From Agriotes lineatus (taxonomy: Eukaryota > Arthropoda > Insecta > Coleoptera > Elateridae), in assembly GCA_940337035.1 (NCBI GenBank), contig OW679203.1, forward strand, positions 31,381,495 through 31,445,494: a DNA stretch of 64,000 nucleotides. Direction: 5' to 3'. Position numbers and translations under genes: made by a program. The notes below the pieces were generated by a model that saw only the letters and a list, made by a program, of their open reading frames with translations, did not search any database and was not told the origin of the DNA. Of this stretch, positions 47,577 to 58,740 are shown piece by piece (the first letter of the stretch is position 1; every line of letters begins with the position of its first letter).

Positions 47577-48419
47577 TCTGAAGATTGTATGTAATCAATC
47601 CACTTAAACTGATCAGACCACTTACGCAAAAATTTCCTTGTGGATTTTCTTTTTCTGACAATATCTGCAACTAAAAATTTCTTGCAATTAATGAAATAAC
47701 GAATAATAATTTAAATTAGTATGCAACGCAATACCCAAAGGTATGTATGTAATTTCAAAAATACAATATTGGTAAAATTAAATTTGGTTAATCCCAGCAA
47801 AAAGTTATGTAGTTTGTGATTAAAATTATATTTAATTTTTCTAAATAAATAAATAACTAAAATACAATATTTCAGATTGACATATTGGAAATAGTAATAT
47901 AAATTACAATGTATAACATACCATTTTTTTATCGAGATTTGAAAATGATGGGTTTTGAAGCGAATTTCCATCTCCGGCACTGGTGGATTTTTCGTGCTTC
48001 AAAAACTGATCCATTACATAGGCAGACAACTACATAGAGCAAACAATACAAATGCTACTTGGAATCTGAGGCGTTTAATTCAGCTAATTGCAAATATCCA
48101 TCATAAAATAAGCAACATTGAATTCTTGGAAAAATTTAGGTAGGTAGTAGTTACCATAGGCTATACCTATAGGCGATAAGCTTTAGATTGTAGAATTGTA
48201 CTTCCAGTCCCAACCAAGACAGGTAGTAGTTCGGTCATTGTAATGACGGGTGACGGCTGATGCTGGCTAGCAGATGCTGATTCAATTCCAAATAAATAGT
48301 TTTGAGCAATATTATGTTACTGTTACAATTTATTCATCGGGTGCGTTGCACCCGTAACAATTTGTGATCGGGTGCGGCCGCCCCCGTGCACCCGTCTACT
48401 CGCCGCCCCTGGTTCTAGC

Positions 48420-50674
48420 ATGCTTATTTGCTTGGCACCACTAACCTGACCTTTCTTAGGCTGCGGCAACTTCCTCGGACAGCTTCTCCTGATGCTTGCG
48501 GCTGGATGCTGAACCCCGGGATGCTGCAACTGCTATGCTCGTCTCGTACACACTGGGCGGAACTGCTGACACCCTCTCTCAGGCTCTGGAACTAGGCTGA
48601 AGCCCGCAACTGATGATCGGAAACTGGATCTGGGCTGCCGATCTTGTCGGAAGCGGTTACCGGAGAAATATTTTTTTGTGTTGGATTTTTTACCCACACT
48701 CTTACATGTGCACTGTAAACTGCTGATCACGCCGGTATAATTATTTTTTATTTATTTTTATGGTAAATGGTTTAAAAGTTAAATAAACTGGAGACACAAA
48801 TTGGCTTGTCTGGAATTAATTTATTTTCATTGTTTTTTTTTCGTTAACAACAATTGCCTATCTGGCTACATAAAAACGGATGTTAACTGAATACAATGCA
48901 ATTACTTATAATCTAAATTTACAACTTAATTTAAAAAACTGTACATAATCTTACTTTCTAAATTATTGTTTGTTTATGTTTGCAATTTATCTAAGTTCTA
49001 GCGCCACTCACAAAGTTTTTATTTTAATTGTCTGTTCACTTGTGTCATTACACTGACTTATTTTTATAAACACAAATCTTGTGTGGTTTTCTTGCAGTTT
49101 TATAAAACCTGTCTAAATTTCACCAATCTTCAAATATCACAGCTCCCTTTTCTTCTAGCCTTATTCGATCTAGTATCGTCCTCTTTTTGCACTGTATTGA
49201 ACATTTTGTCCGTTTTACCTTTATTTAAAAAGTTCATAGAACTGTACTTATTTAATTAAACTGATATGCAAATTTAATTAACCTGCACGCAATAAATCCT
49301 TTTGGTGATAGATTTGTTGAATTATTTATTGGCTTTACATTGCACCAACTTCTTAATTTACGTTAATTGATAAAACTGTGAATCCAACTTACGATTTGAG
49401 CTTTGCCTTATTGCCATTCATTCTAAAGTAATTTCATTTAATATGGGCAATGCTTGACCGATGGAATCATGAGTTCAAATTTCTAATGTGGCTTCTTGCA
49501 GATGCCTGCTTACCCCAGCTCTGTGCTTTTATTGACTTGCTTTAATTATTGAATCTGCAATCAGAGTTGTGTAACGGGCTAAAGACCATTTCAATATATA
49601 GAGCACATTACAATCTTTGAAAATTTACCGATTCAATGAAAGAAGCAATTCTTTATATAGATTTATTAATACTTCTTGTTTTGGTTATTATTGTTGCATA
49701 AAAGGGAACAATTGTTAGCTTCAATTTCCTATCTAATCATATTTCGAATTATCTAAGAGGGCACTCCATTTAAGATTACGCCAATTAACTGTCTGACTAC
49801 TTTATCCGACTCTAATACTAACACACAGTTATCTTTAGCTAGTGTTCAATTATGAGGTTATAAACTGTTTTTACTTTTGAAATATGCGAAATATCACAGT
49901 TTTAACTTTAATTCACTTTTCTGTAATCGTTACGTTTGCGGAATTGAAGACTAACCTCTCAGAAGCTTAACCCAGCATGCATCACTGACCAAGAGGATGA
50001 TCTGCTTTTCTAAATGCTTCCTCTGTCAGCCGCTAAACGTCAGCTGTCAGTTGGCCACAATCAACCGTACGACTCTCTCTCCATAGTGAAGTCCTTTGAG
50101 AGACATTTTCAAACTAATACGCTTACATCGCCCCGAACTTGTCGCTATAAGCACAGCTATGTTTTTCTCATGTCACGGATTCGATAACAAAAACCTGTTA
50201 TTTTCTTACCCTCTTTACTTTTTTAAAAACCTTTGCAACTCGGGATATAACTTTTTATACACTTTGCATGCGTTTTCCCAACTGATCGTCTATTCATGGC
50301 CATATATAACGTAAACTAATAATGCTAATACAATAGGCTTTTAACACGCAACAATGGTTTTTAAGTGTTATTGCTCAAAGTGTGAGGCCCTGAAGATGTG
50401 GGACTTGTGTTGTTTTTGGCCCATTAATATATTTTTTTATTTTTCTGCAAGTTTTGTATATCTAAATTAATTGGTTCTAATAGCTTTAATTCATTAGAAT
50501 GTACATTATTATTTATTAATCTTCTTTAAAAGAAACTTCATACAATTGATTGTCAACTATAAACTATTAGTTTTGTACTTGAATCTAGTCTTCATTTTAT
50601 ACATCCAATCCATACCTAAAATGGCTGTGGTATTCAATTGACCAATTATTTAAAATACTACTTGATGTTTAGAT
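48420..50674. other. No gene recognised
   Basis: The stretch 48420-48700 is GC-richer than its surroundings and may belong to an older element into which the hAT transposon inserted, but I cannot classify it. The rest is AT-rich and non-coding as far as I can see. Confidence 0.35.
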
Positions 50675-51080
50675 GATCCTCAGCGGGTTGTGGAAATTCA
50701 AATGTATACTCCATTTACTTGACATCTGCATTGTCAAACTGACATTATGTTGGCTCCACTGCTATTTTTCACATTTTAACCACTAACAATTCAATTAATG
50801 TACAGTCTAATAAAAACACATTATTTTTCAGGTATAGTGAAGACATTTTTTTTAAATTTGACACTGACAGTGCAGATGTCAAGTAAATGGAGTATATTAA
50901 TAATACGGCACTGTGGCACTGTAAGTCTATGTCAAATTCGAGGTTAGCAGGTTAGGTTTTCCGTCAGTCGGTGTCAAAACTAACGGAAAACCTAACTTAC
51001 TAACCTCGAATTTGACATAGACTTACAGTGCCACCAATATATTATTCATACGTTTGAATTTCCATAGCCCGCTGACGATC
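50675..51080. mobile_element. Palindromic MITE, family P copy 2, with a second MITE in its left arm
   Basis: The core (TGGCACTGTAAGTCTATGTC...TAGGTTTTCCGT and its complement, about 50914-51033) is shared with the other two copies. The palindrome extends outward: the left start gatcctcagcgggttgtgga (50675) matches the reverse complement of the right end (tccatagcccgctgacgatc). The left arm is split by a 184-bp MITE. Removing that MITE restores the symmetry. Confidence 0.72.
50709..50892. mobile_element. 184-bp MITE with TA target duplication
   Basis: The ends ctccatttacttgacatctg and its reverse complement are near-perfect over about 35 bp. TA flanks at 50707-50708 and 50893-50894 fit a Tc1/mariner-type insertion. 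It sits inside the left arm of another palindromic element. Confidence 0.72.
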
Positions 51081-51531
51081 AGTTTTTTTTTAAATCTCTC
51101 AATATTATAATTATTTGTAGGTCTGCAGCGTTGTTCTAATCTCTGATTCACAGCTCGTCTTCCTTCTAACCCTTCTAGTACTTTAAGTATTTCCTCAACA
51201 GTTCTAACTTGTGAGGCCACTAAAGCTGTTCGAATATCCATAGGAAAATGTGTACGTAGAGCTTCTACCAAAATTACATCTGTTATTTTTGGTTCTAAAT
51301 ACTGTACTCGATCTATCCAGTACCAAACATGTTTAGTAAAACTGCCAAACTTTGAATTGTATCTTCGTGGTACATACATTTTTGATTTGGACTTTTCTTG
51401 TATATGCTACAAGCAATTTGTATAATTACAGTCATTATATAAAATGCCTAGTCATTATATGCCGTTCCATCTATAAAAAAGGTTCCAGCTTATAGCCTTT
51501 TATTTAAAGATTTTCGACCCAATAAACTATA
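51081..51531. other. No gene recognised
   Basis: A 118-codon minus-strand frame (51379-51023) reads KHVWYWIDRVQYLEPKITDV, LVEALRTHFPMDI and similar. It could be a fragment of a retrotransposon gag-like protein, but I cannot confirm this. The remainder is AT-rich. Confidence 0.3.
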
Positions 51532-51836
51532 GAGCGTGGAAATAAAGTAACGGATAAATTCATTAACTTTGTTAATAAAAATTTTTATGAAAAAATGTTG
51601 AAGGGGTAGGCCTATAGCGATTTTAATTATAGGACATACACAACAACCACCTTTATGTTGCTACATCATTTGTTTTAAAAGTTATGACGTCATCGACTGT
51701 TTTTTAAATGACAACCTGTATTTTTTATTATTGATTTTGGTAGTGCATTTTATGTTGTTTTCAATTATATAAAATTTTCATTATGTTACATCTGAAAAAA
51801 ATCGAGAAAAATGTCTTGAAATTTAAATATTACAAA

Positions 51837-52004
51837 CCAATGAAACTAGCAAAATAAATCTAGTTAGCTACATTTGGCGGAAAGTCATTTGCGTCACATT
51901 AGTTTTTATTAAAATTTAAAAAAACAACTGAAAAATATGACTACAACATACTCTTGTCAAAGTTAATCCACTGGTAACTAGATTTATTTTGTTCATTTCA
52001 TTGG
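51837..52004. mobile_element. 168-bp MITE nested in the TIR element
   Basis: Arms ccaatgaaactagcaaaata and tattttgttcatttcattgg are inverted over about 35 bp. It lies just inside the left arm of the 1265-bp element. Confidence 0.6.
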
Positions 52005-52013
52005 TGTTTAATA

Positions 52014-52505
52014 CAGTCAGACCTCGCCGTTCGCGGCTTTGCGGTTCGCTGATTTTATTTTATGCGGGGCACCTTTGTGCTCCCTTTTCTTTGCCGTTCG
52101 CGGATATTTGCTTTGCCGTTCGCGGATGGAATTGCCAACGTTAACTGTTTCAACTTTCACACACTAACGGCCGGTCTTATGAAGGCCACTAATCTGACGA
52201 TAACTTTAATTCACACTTAACAAGCCTATTTCTTTGAATCTCTTATTACCAAATCGGACCTGAAATAAATTGTAAAATTTAATGTTTTTTGTTTTAGTGT
52301 TTTTTTGCTTTATATTTTATGTTTTGAAAATGTACGTATTTGCATGTTTGTATACGTACGTTTATGTATTTTTGAATTGTTTGAAGTTACATAGTATAAA
52401 TAAATGTAGTTAATGGAACCTAACCCCGTTTTTATCATTTGTGTTTACTTGCGCATCGCGGTATTCTTCTGGAACGTAACCCCCGCGAACGGCGAGGTCT
52501 GACTG
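52014..52505. mobile_element. Pogo/Tigger-like non-autonomous element nested in the TIR element
   Basis: Terminal inverted repeats cagtcagacctcgccgttcg and its reverse complement (cgaacggcgaggtctgactg) bound 492 bp. The CAGTNNNACCTCG opening is typical of pogo/Tigger-type ends. TA precedes the left end; the right end is followed by CA rather than TA. Confidence 0.65.
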
Positions 52506-52990
52506 CATTTAAACTTTAAGACCATTTTTCTCGATTTTTTCAGATGTAACATATTAAAAATTTTATATCATTGAAAACAACATAAAAAGTACTACCAAAA
52601 TCAATAATAAAAATACAGGTTGTAGTTAAAAAAAAAGTCGATGGCGTCATAAATTTTAAAACAATTGACGTAGCAACATGAAGGTGGTTGTAGTATATGT
52701 TCTACAGTTAAAATCGCTATACCCCTTCAAAATTTTTTCATAAAAATTAATATTAACAAAGTTAATGAATTTATCCGATACTTTATTTCCACACTGTATA
52801 TATGTTATTAAATCATATACTTTTATCTTGATTTTAACGGCTTTAGTTTGCAGATTACAGTCAACTGTTTCGACTATCAATATTCAACTTTTTTATTTTA
52901 AATGGAATTATTAGATATTTTGGTAGGGTTATTAATTATCTTTCTTTTGGTATGACATAAGTTAGGGTTCGTGGAAAATTCCTTTCCATC

Positions 52991-53191
52991 AAGTTGCCTT
53001 TGAAATATTTGTTGTATGAATAATACGTTGGTGGCACTGTAAGTCTATGTTAAATTAGATGTTCGTAGGTTAGGTTTTGCATCACTTTGACACAGACTGA
53101 CGCAAAACCTAACCTGCTAACCTCGAATTTGACATAGACTTACAGTGCCACCAACATATTATTCACACAACAAATATTTCAAAGGCAACTT
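52991..53191. mobile_element. Palindromic MITE, family P copy 3
   Basis: 201 bp. The left arm aagttgcctttgaaatattt...gttggtggcactgtaagtct is mirrored on the right. The inner ~65 bp match copies 1 and 2. The middle arm (tgaataata) is shared with copy 2 only, and the outermost ~25 bp are unique. Confidence 0.75.
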
Positions 53192-53199
53192 GCTGGAAG

Positions 53200-53420
53200 A
53201 GGATTTATAATCACCCGGTAGCTTCGTACATATCTCTTGTTATGTGCATATTCTTGTCCCTTCTCCTTAGGCATTTCAATTGTTTATTGAGTTGGTTTAT
53301 ATGCATTTGTTTTTCATACGGGTCAGATGTTATCGCTCTGACTTTCCTTCTCTGTTCAACAAGTTGTAGTGTTTCCTCAGACATCCAGTGCTTTTGTTTC
53401 CCTACTGTGTTTTGTGGGTT
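53200..53420 (-). pseudogene. RTE-like LINE fragment, linker before the RT domain
   Basis: The minus strand reads KQKHWMSEETLQLVEQRRKV, then INQLNKQLKCLRRRDKN. This is the basic linker (W(M/I)SEETL.LIE.RR...Y..LNK.I.R.IR.DKN) that follows the endonuclease in RTE-type LINEs. No intact ORF remains. Its upper part lies within the tandem repeat that starts at about 53376. Confidence 0.6.
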
Positions 53421-54672
53421 TGTACTGTTTACAACGTTTACTATCCATTTATTTGTGTCATTCCATGTCAGTTGTGGATCTCCCTTAGGTTGCGGTATTG
53501 TGCTGCTAACTATACTCCAGCTGATATGCTACTCTGCTCAATAGAAAGTGTAAAAGAAAGGTGTAAACAACTAAAAGTATGTTTTTGTGTTTAATTTCTG
53601 TCACATTCTCTGCTTTTCTTCGTAACTAGGTTTAATTATTTGTTTTTAAGGTTACATTCTTTCACAATGTCAATTTATAGCAATTTTAATTTTTGTTAAA
53701 TAAATTATAATTGCGTATAATGCCGAAAATGGTGAACTAAATGACTAAATCATTCATTAATGACAGACTTAATAAAACAATCGTCAGCAAAGATTGTTCT
53801 TTGTTTACTTCTGCTTTCTAAAACTTTCCTCAGACATCCAGTGCTTTTGTTTTTCTACTGTGTTTTGTGGATTTGTATTGTTTACAGCGTTTACTATCCA
53901 TTTCTTTGCGTCATTCCATGTCAGTTATGGATCTCCCTTAGGTTGTGGTATTGTGCTGCTAACTATACTCCAGCTGATATGTTACTCTGCTCAATAGAAA
54001 GTGTAAAAGAAAGGTGTAAACCACTAAAAGTATGTTTTTGTGTTTAATTTCTGTCACATTCTCTGCTTTTCTTCGTAACTAGGTTTAATTATTTTTTAAG
54101 GTTAAATTCATTCATAATGTCAATTTATAGCGATCTTCATTTTTGTTAAATAAATTGTAATTGCGTATCATGCCGAAAATGGTGAACTAAATGACTAAAT
54201 CATTCATTAATGACAGACTTAATAAAAACAATCGTCAGCAAAGATTGTTCTTTGTTTCCCTACTGTGTTTTGTGGATTTGTATTGTTTACAGCGTTTACT
54301 ATCCATTTCTTTGCGTCATTCCATGTCAGTTGTGGATCTCCCTCAGGTTGTGGTATTGTGTTGCTAACTATACTCCAGCTGATATGCTACTCTACTCAAT
54401 AGAAAGTGTAAAAGAAAGGAGTAAACCAGTAAAAGTATGCTTTTGTTTATTTTTTTATCACATTCTCTGCTTTTCTTCGTAACTAAGTTTAATTATTTGT
54501 TTTTATAGTTATATTCTTTCATAATGTCAATTTATAGCGATTTTCATTTTTGTTAAATAAATTATAATTGCGTATAATGCCGAAAATGGTGAACTAAATG
54601 ACTAAATCATTCATTAATGATAGACTTAATAAAAACAATCGTCAGCAAAGATTGTTCTTTGTTTACTTCCTG
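53376..54672. repeat. Tandem repeat, about 2.9 units of ~405-454 bp
   Basis: The marker ctactgtgttttgtgg occurs at 53402, 53855 and 54260, giving periods of 453 and 405 bp. Units share ctccagctgatatg, aaatggtgaactaaatgac and caatcgtcagcaaagattgt. Each unit carries the LINE-derived segment seen at 53376-53420, so the array formed after a LINE fragment was captured. Open frames of 60-100 codons recur in the units but are interrupted and not recognisable. Confidence 0.85.
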
Positions 54673-55929
54673 GTTTAATTTTGAATATCCATGAAAATTT
54701 ACATTTGACATTTTTAGACAGTACGTTTCACAAAAACCCTAACTTATGTTATAGAACCAGAATTAAAATTCCTCTCAAAAGATGTAAAATATACAGGGTG
54801 TTCCATTTAAAATAAAAAAGTTGAATATTGATAGTCAGCAATCTGCAAACTAATATCATCAAAAATTGGGTAAATAGGAAAATAAAGGGATATAAGCTGG
54901 GTCCTTTTTTACAGACTGACGGTATAATGACTGAACAGTTGCAGACAATATGTATAATTGGAGGTTATTTTAAATAACCTGACATTGCTGATTCTCATTT
55001 GTAGGTTGTGTGTCGTTCTAGCTTTAGGTTAATTGCGGCCTTTGATAGCGTGTTATGTGTTATACTTGCCACTTCATCATGTCCACAATTACTATAACAA
55101 ATGTTGGTCAGAATTAGTAACGATAATCCTACAGCCTCTCTCTCTGAATGTAAATAAAGATGTAATTTTTAAACCTACAAAACTTACCTATAAAGCTTAA
55201 TGTGAATTTAACATTACTTGCATTAAACTTGACCACTATCTCAGCTCATTGTTTTTCTAAAGCAAATCTATTGTGGTGATCGGGATGTGCCTGATTTAAA
55301 GACACTCCTTTGTAAATACTTCGGAAATTAATTGCCAAATCATCTCTACACGTATTAAGTCGCATTAACAGCTCGCAGAAGAAGGGTCCTTACCTTTCCA
55401 AATTTTATCAGCGAGTATAACAAGGGGAATAACTGCTTTATGCGTAATGATTAAATTCTTCTTTAAGAATGCATTTTACCATTTTAAGTATTTTAAGTAT
55501 CAGAAATACATTTTATTTTTTACAGGAAAAATTACATTTGTTTAGTTAATTCATTATACAATAAATACAAAAATAGGAATAAATTAAAGCATGCTAGCAT
55601 ATAAAACTAAGGTACGACATACACGAGATGTTTATGATTGCAATGTCAATGACTAAATAATCGGGATGTTTAATTCTGACGAAACTCTACAGATACAAGT
55701 TGCCTTATTACGCGATGGTCAACATTAGAAAGCAATGAACTTGCACGATTTTCTTGGCATTTTCCATTTCCCACATCTGGTCATAAAATTCCAATTTAAT
55801 CATTCGCCACTCCATGACCGTTTTAATAGTTAGAAACATTAATTTTGTTCAGCTCAAATATAAATAATCCCAAGCAATATTTTAATTTAATTAGATCCCT
55901 TCGCTTCAAACCACCGCAGACTTCCCCAT
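54673..55929. other. No gene recognised; mariner-type MITE end
   Basis: At about 54795-54835 the text acagggtgttccatttaaaa, continuing to gttgaatattgatagtc, also appears inverted at about 52875-52905. It is a dispersed MITE end. The rest is AT-rich. Confidence 0.4.
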
Positions 55930-56160
55930 CTACCCAAGCCTGTCCTCCAGGAAGATACTCTTCTTCTCGCTCTGCTTAACTACGTACTCCTTGTCCACAT
56001 CGACAAACCGTTTCAAACGAGCCTCATCGTAAGGTTCGTCAGAGCCAGGGGGATATAGGCGCATCTAGAACAGTACGTGCAGTATTGCGTTTACGCAGCA
56101 AAAGTTAACATTTCTAGTTAGAAATTTAAACGTAAAGTTAAAGTTACCTACCCTTTTCAT
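55930..56160 (-). CDS. Candidate small two-exon gene, 47 residues
   Basis: Exon 2 (56064-55930) encodes MRLYPPGSDEPYDEARLKRF, then VDVDKEYVVKQSEKKSIFLE, then DRLG and a stop. It is preceded by an acceptor (gttctag). A nine-base coding exon 1 (56160-56152, MKR) followed by GTAGGT keeps the frame. The codon use looks protein-like and the exon is intact, but the family is unknown to me. The product would be short, charged and soluble. More upstream exons are possible, as is a start at the ATG that opens exon 2. Confidence 0.45.
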
Positions 56161-56731
56161 TGCTGTCCGTTTTCTGTATCATTTTAGATTTTACCTGACG
56201 CGAATGGCAAGATTTAATTTGACATGCGACGTGATAGAAAGATAGAGCTATAGAAGTCGGTTATTATTAATAAAATACGTAGGTATGTACAGAAAATGCT
56301 TTATAAACGCTTGATATAGTAAAAAATTGGGATATCGTAAAAACATGCATGACGAATCCAAACTGAACCGTTCTTTCCAATGTCGCTACACTAGTGCTTT
56401 TGTATATTAGACTTAGTAGGCAGATAACTTAGAACTAACAACTTAATATATCTATAAAGTAAACAAATGTTAAATAAATTAGTGATTTTAGTACGTACAA
56501 AAGTTGACTTTGGTTAAACCTCAGAAGCGCAAAGGTTAGAGTGATTTTTGGCATGCGTTTGCACCGGATTTTATTTGTGTTACCGTTGTACGAATAGCTA
56601 CCTCGTTTTGAAACCACCACCAATCCTAAATACCAGAGTTAAGTACAATTAGCTGTAAATGGGTTAGACGAAACCAGAGACTATGACAATGGGATGGAAC
56701 GTATTATTTATTAGCTTTAGTATCCAGCTTT
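56161..56731. other. Intergenic between two candidate small genes
   Basis: No feature recognised other than an AATAAA (minus strand, near 56706-56711) that would serve the gene ending at 56732. Confidence 0.3.
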
Positions 56732-57352
56732 CTAGTTAATATCCGCCAGCTGAAGCTTTTTAATGCGTGTCTGAAAATAAAAACCATTGGTTAGTGTTGT
56801 TTTCTTTTCGTATTTAATCAAATTGTTATAGTTTTTTATTCACCAGCTCCCCCTGATGGTCTTCAACCATTAATCTATCTTGCTTTCCTTAAAAATTCAA
56901 TGTGGCTCCTCAAAGCACACAATAATTTGGGAGAATCTAAAAGGCTTAGGAGAAACCTTGCAAAAATACTTCTTAAGTGGTCCTTTTGACGTTGTAAGAT
57001 TTAAACAGTTCAACAATCATCAAGCAAAATAGAAACTAATAAAGTGAATCTTGTTACATAACCCAAGAGTTCAACAGTGAAAGCTTCAAAAGGTTAGACG
57101 TAGTTTAGCAACTTAATAACTTTCACTTTAGAACTATATGTTCGTGTGAATAAATAATATTTTTACAGACTAGCCCAAAAACGCTACTGCGCTTTCCCCA
57201 AAATTATTTTGCATAGGATAAAAATTACCATGATTCTGTATTTTTCCTTGCAAGCATAGTCGCTTTCGTCGACGTCCTGGTAGCAGTCGCTCTTGTGATC
57301 TTCAGGAATGCCTTTTCCTTCAAACTCGCATAACTTCTTCAGTGGTCGTGCT
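56732..57352 (-). CDS. Candidate gene 3' end, two exons, cysteine-containing product (partial)
   Basis: The penultimate exon (57352-57229) has acceptor tttctag and donor GTAATT. It encodes ARPLKKLCEFEGKGIPEDHK, then SDCYQDVDESDYACKEKYRI and M. The last exon (56770-56732), with acceptor ttttcag, adds TRIKKLQLADIN and a stop in the matching phase. A polyadenylation signal follows. Three cysteines (C-x14-C-x10-C) suggest a structured small protein, but I do not recognise it and upstream exons were not found. Confidence 0.45.
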
Positions 57353-58740
57353 CTAGAAACCAAAGCATTAGTTGTGTGGCATATTGTAGCTTTCATCAAT
57401 TTCCATATAACATTCTAATGTGTTCGTTCCTTCACAATCTTCGCATGTGCTATAAATTCCGCACGTGGTGTTACAAAATTAAAAAACCAGTAGTTCAACT
57501 TTCCCAGCCTTAATTAGCGAGCAATCTGCTTTTTATGATCTATGGATAGTGGGAAACCTTGAAAGTTTGTTCTACTACACAAGCGGGCGGTGCTTCTGAC
57601 TCAGAAAACATAGCCAGCATAGCTGTTTTAACACAGAATTACAAGTTGTAGTTGCAGCAGATATGTTAATAAAGAGATGTTAATTTAAGAAGAAAGGAGG
57701 AATCTTAAAAAACTATAACTGTATGTCCTCATTCACGTAAAGGTCATATTGACTTGGTTAATTTTTAAATTACTATAATTTTCACTTTACAAACGAGGCA
57801 AGCCTATGAAGGCAAATGAGGTAAGATGTTAAAAGTGCTCAAGGTCAAACTTGTACGAATTCGTAGGTAAAGGTCAGCAAACGTGAACCACAACAATTAG
57901 CAAATGATTCATAATTAATTATTAAGAAAGCAAAGCATATCTTTCCATAATTACAGATGTGTTTAAACATTGTTTAGCAAATGCGGTTTACTTAATACAG
58001 AAATACCATGAATGGTCGTATATTTTTAAAGGTGACATCAACACAATTAATGCACAATGACTACAGTTACTTGTTTATTAATTCCTTATAAAAAGTTTCG
58101 CTGTTGAAAAGCATTAAATGTTCAGTGTGCAATATTATTAAAAAAATTGTTCCAAACAAACAAAGAGTATTTTACTTTCCTATAATATACAAAGTAATAA
58201 TCTCTGTTATAGATATAAAATTTCCAAGGTAGACAAGTTTAACTTTGATCACAAATGTGGATTTAGTTGCCGAGAAACTTCGGTACCGAGAGGTACATTA
58301 TGTTCTTTTTTAAATCGAGAAATTGTTAAAACACATTTTAAACAACTTTTGTAGGTTATGTTGACGTCGGTTGACGTTTATCTGTCGCCCCGCCACCTAC
58401 AAAAAATCGTAAAACAATGGATTACTTCACTGCCAATTTCTCGTATTTTGATGACGATTTCAACGTTCTTCACTGCCGATTAAGAAACAAAATTATTTGT
58501 AACTTGCTTTGCTTGTAAAAACCTAATATAGTTGAGTAGTAAGTGATTTCCTAACTTATTTGTGTATATTACAGTCAAATATTGCACAAAATTAATTACT
58601 TTTATGTTAATTTTAATTAAATATTAGGCTTACATGGATTGCTTCACAATTACGTTTTTTTTGTGATTTACAAATATTTTATCATGGTTATAACCAAATT
58701 GACAAAATCTTTTGCGCAATTTGAAATTTATTTTTGTTTA
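57353..58740. other. No gene recognised; leads into satellite
   Basis: Upstream exons of the minus-strand gene ending at 56732 may lie here, but none could be supported. The last ~100 bp already resemble satellite units. Confidence 0.3.

Larger units (their letters stand above)
45840..47660 (-). pseudogene. hAT transposase pseudogene
   Basis: Read from high to low coordinates, the pieces are FLRKWSDQFKWIDYIQSSDG (near 47625-47580), the TTF-type zinc-finger region CYCRICLEAAKRENHKFEAA...FCVNGFSSWNKAIERF (near 47280-47140), and the central domain (ARVALITFITSLDITRPVML, then RKRTLPKRYNEGAAQFNYE near 46715). Next is the C-terminal dimerisation domain (TIPVTSCTAERSFSALRRLH...QKRLNNLAIL near 46330-46215). 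Beyond the SINE comes a tail (VHKDVTDEIDKNDVANEFIN, near 45920). Stops and frameshifts are present. It resembles the ZMYM1-like hAT transposases common in insects. Confidence 0.85.
45604..48411 (-). mobile_element. hAT transposon (ZMYM/TTF-type transposase), inactive
   Basis: 2808 bp. Terminal inverted repeats caggggcggcgagt are at both ends, and a perfect 8-bp target duplication GTTCTAGC lies at 45596-45603 and 48412-48419. Just inside the right end are GC-rich hairpins built on CGGGTGC...GCACCCG. The minus strand encodes a degraded transposase. A palindromic insert and a 5S-derived SINE interrupt it. Confidence 0.92.
51532..52796. mobile_element. 1265-bp element with ~300-bp terminal inverted repeats
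   Basis: The left terminus gagcgtggaaataaagtaac and right terminus (reverse complement cagtgtggaaataaagtatc) start inverted repeats that run about 300 bp each (to the matching TTTCTCGATTTTTT / AAAAAAATCGAGAAA region). TA flanks both ends. The interior is filled by two further inverted-repeat elements. No transposase remains. Confidence 0.72.

Noticed and set aside
53242..54482. Plus-strand frames in the tandem repeat considered as a small membrane protein family
   Set aside because: Frames arise from T-rich sequence, differ in length between units, and the minus strand shows a LINE fragment in the same place.
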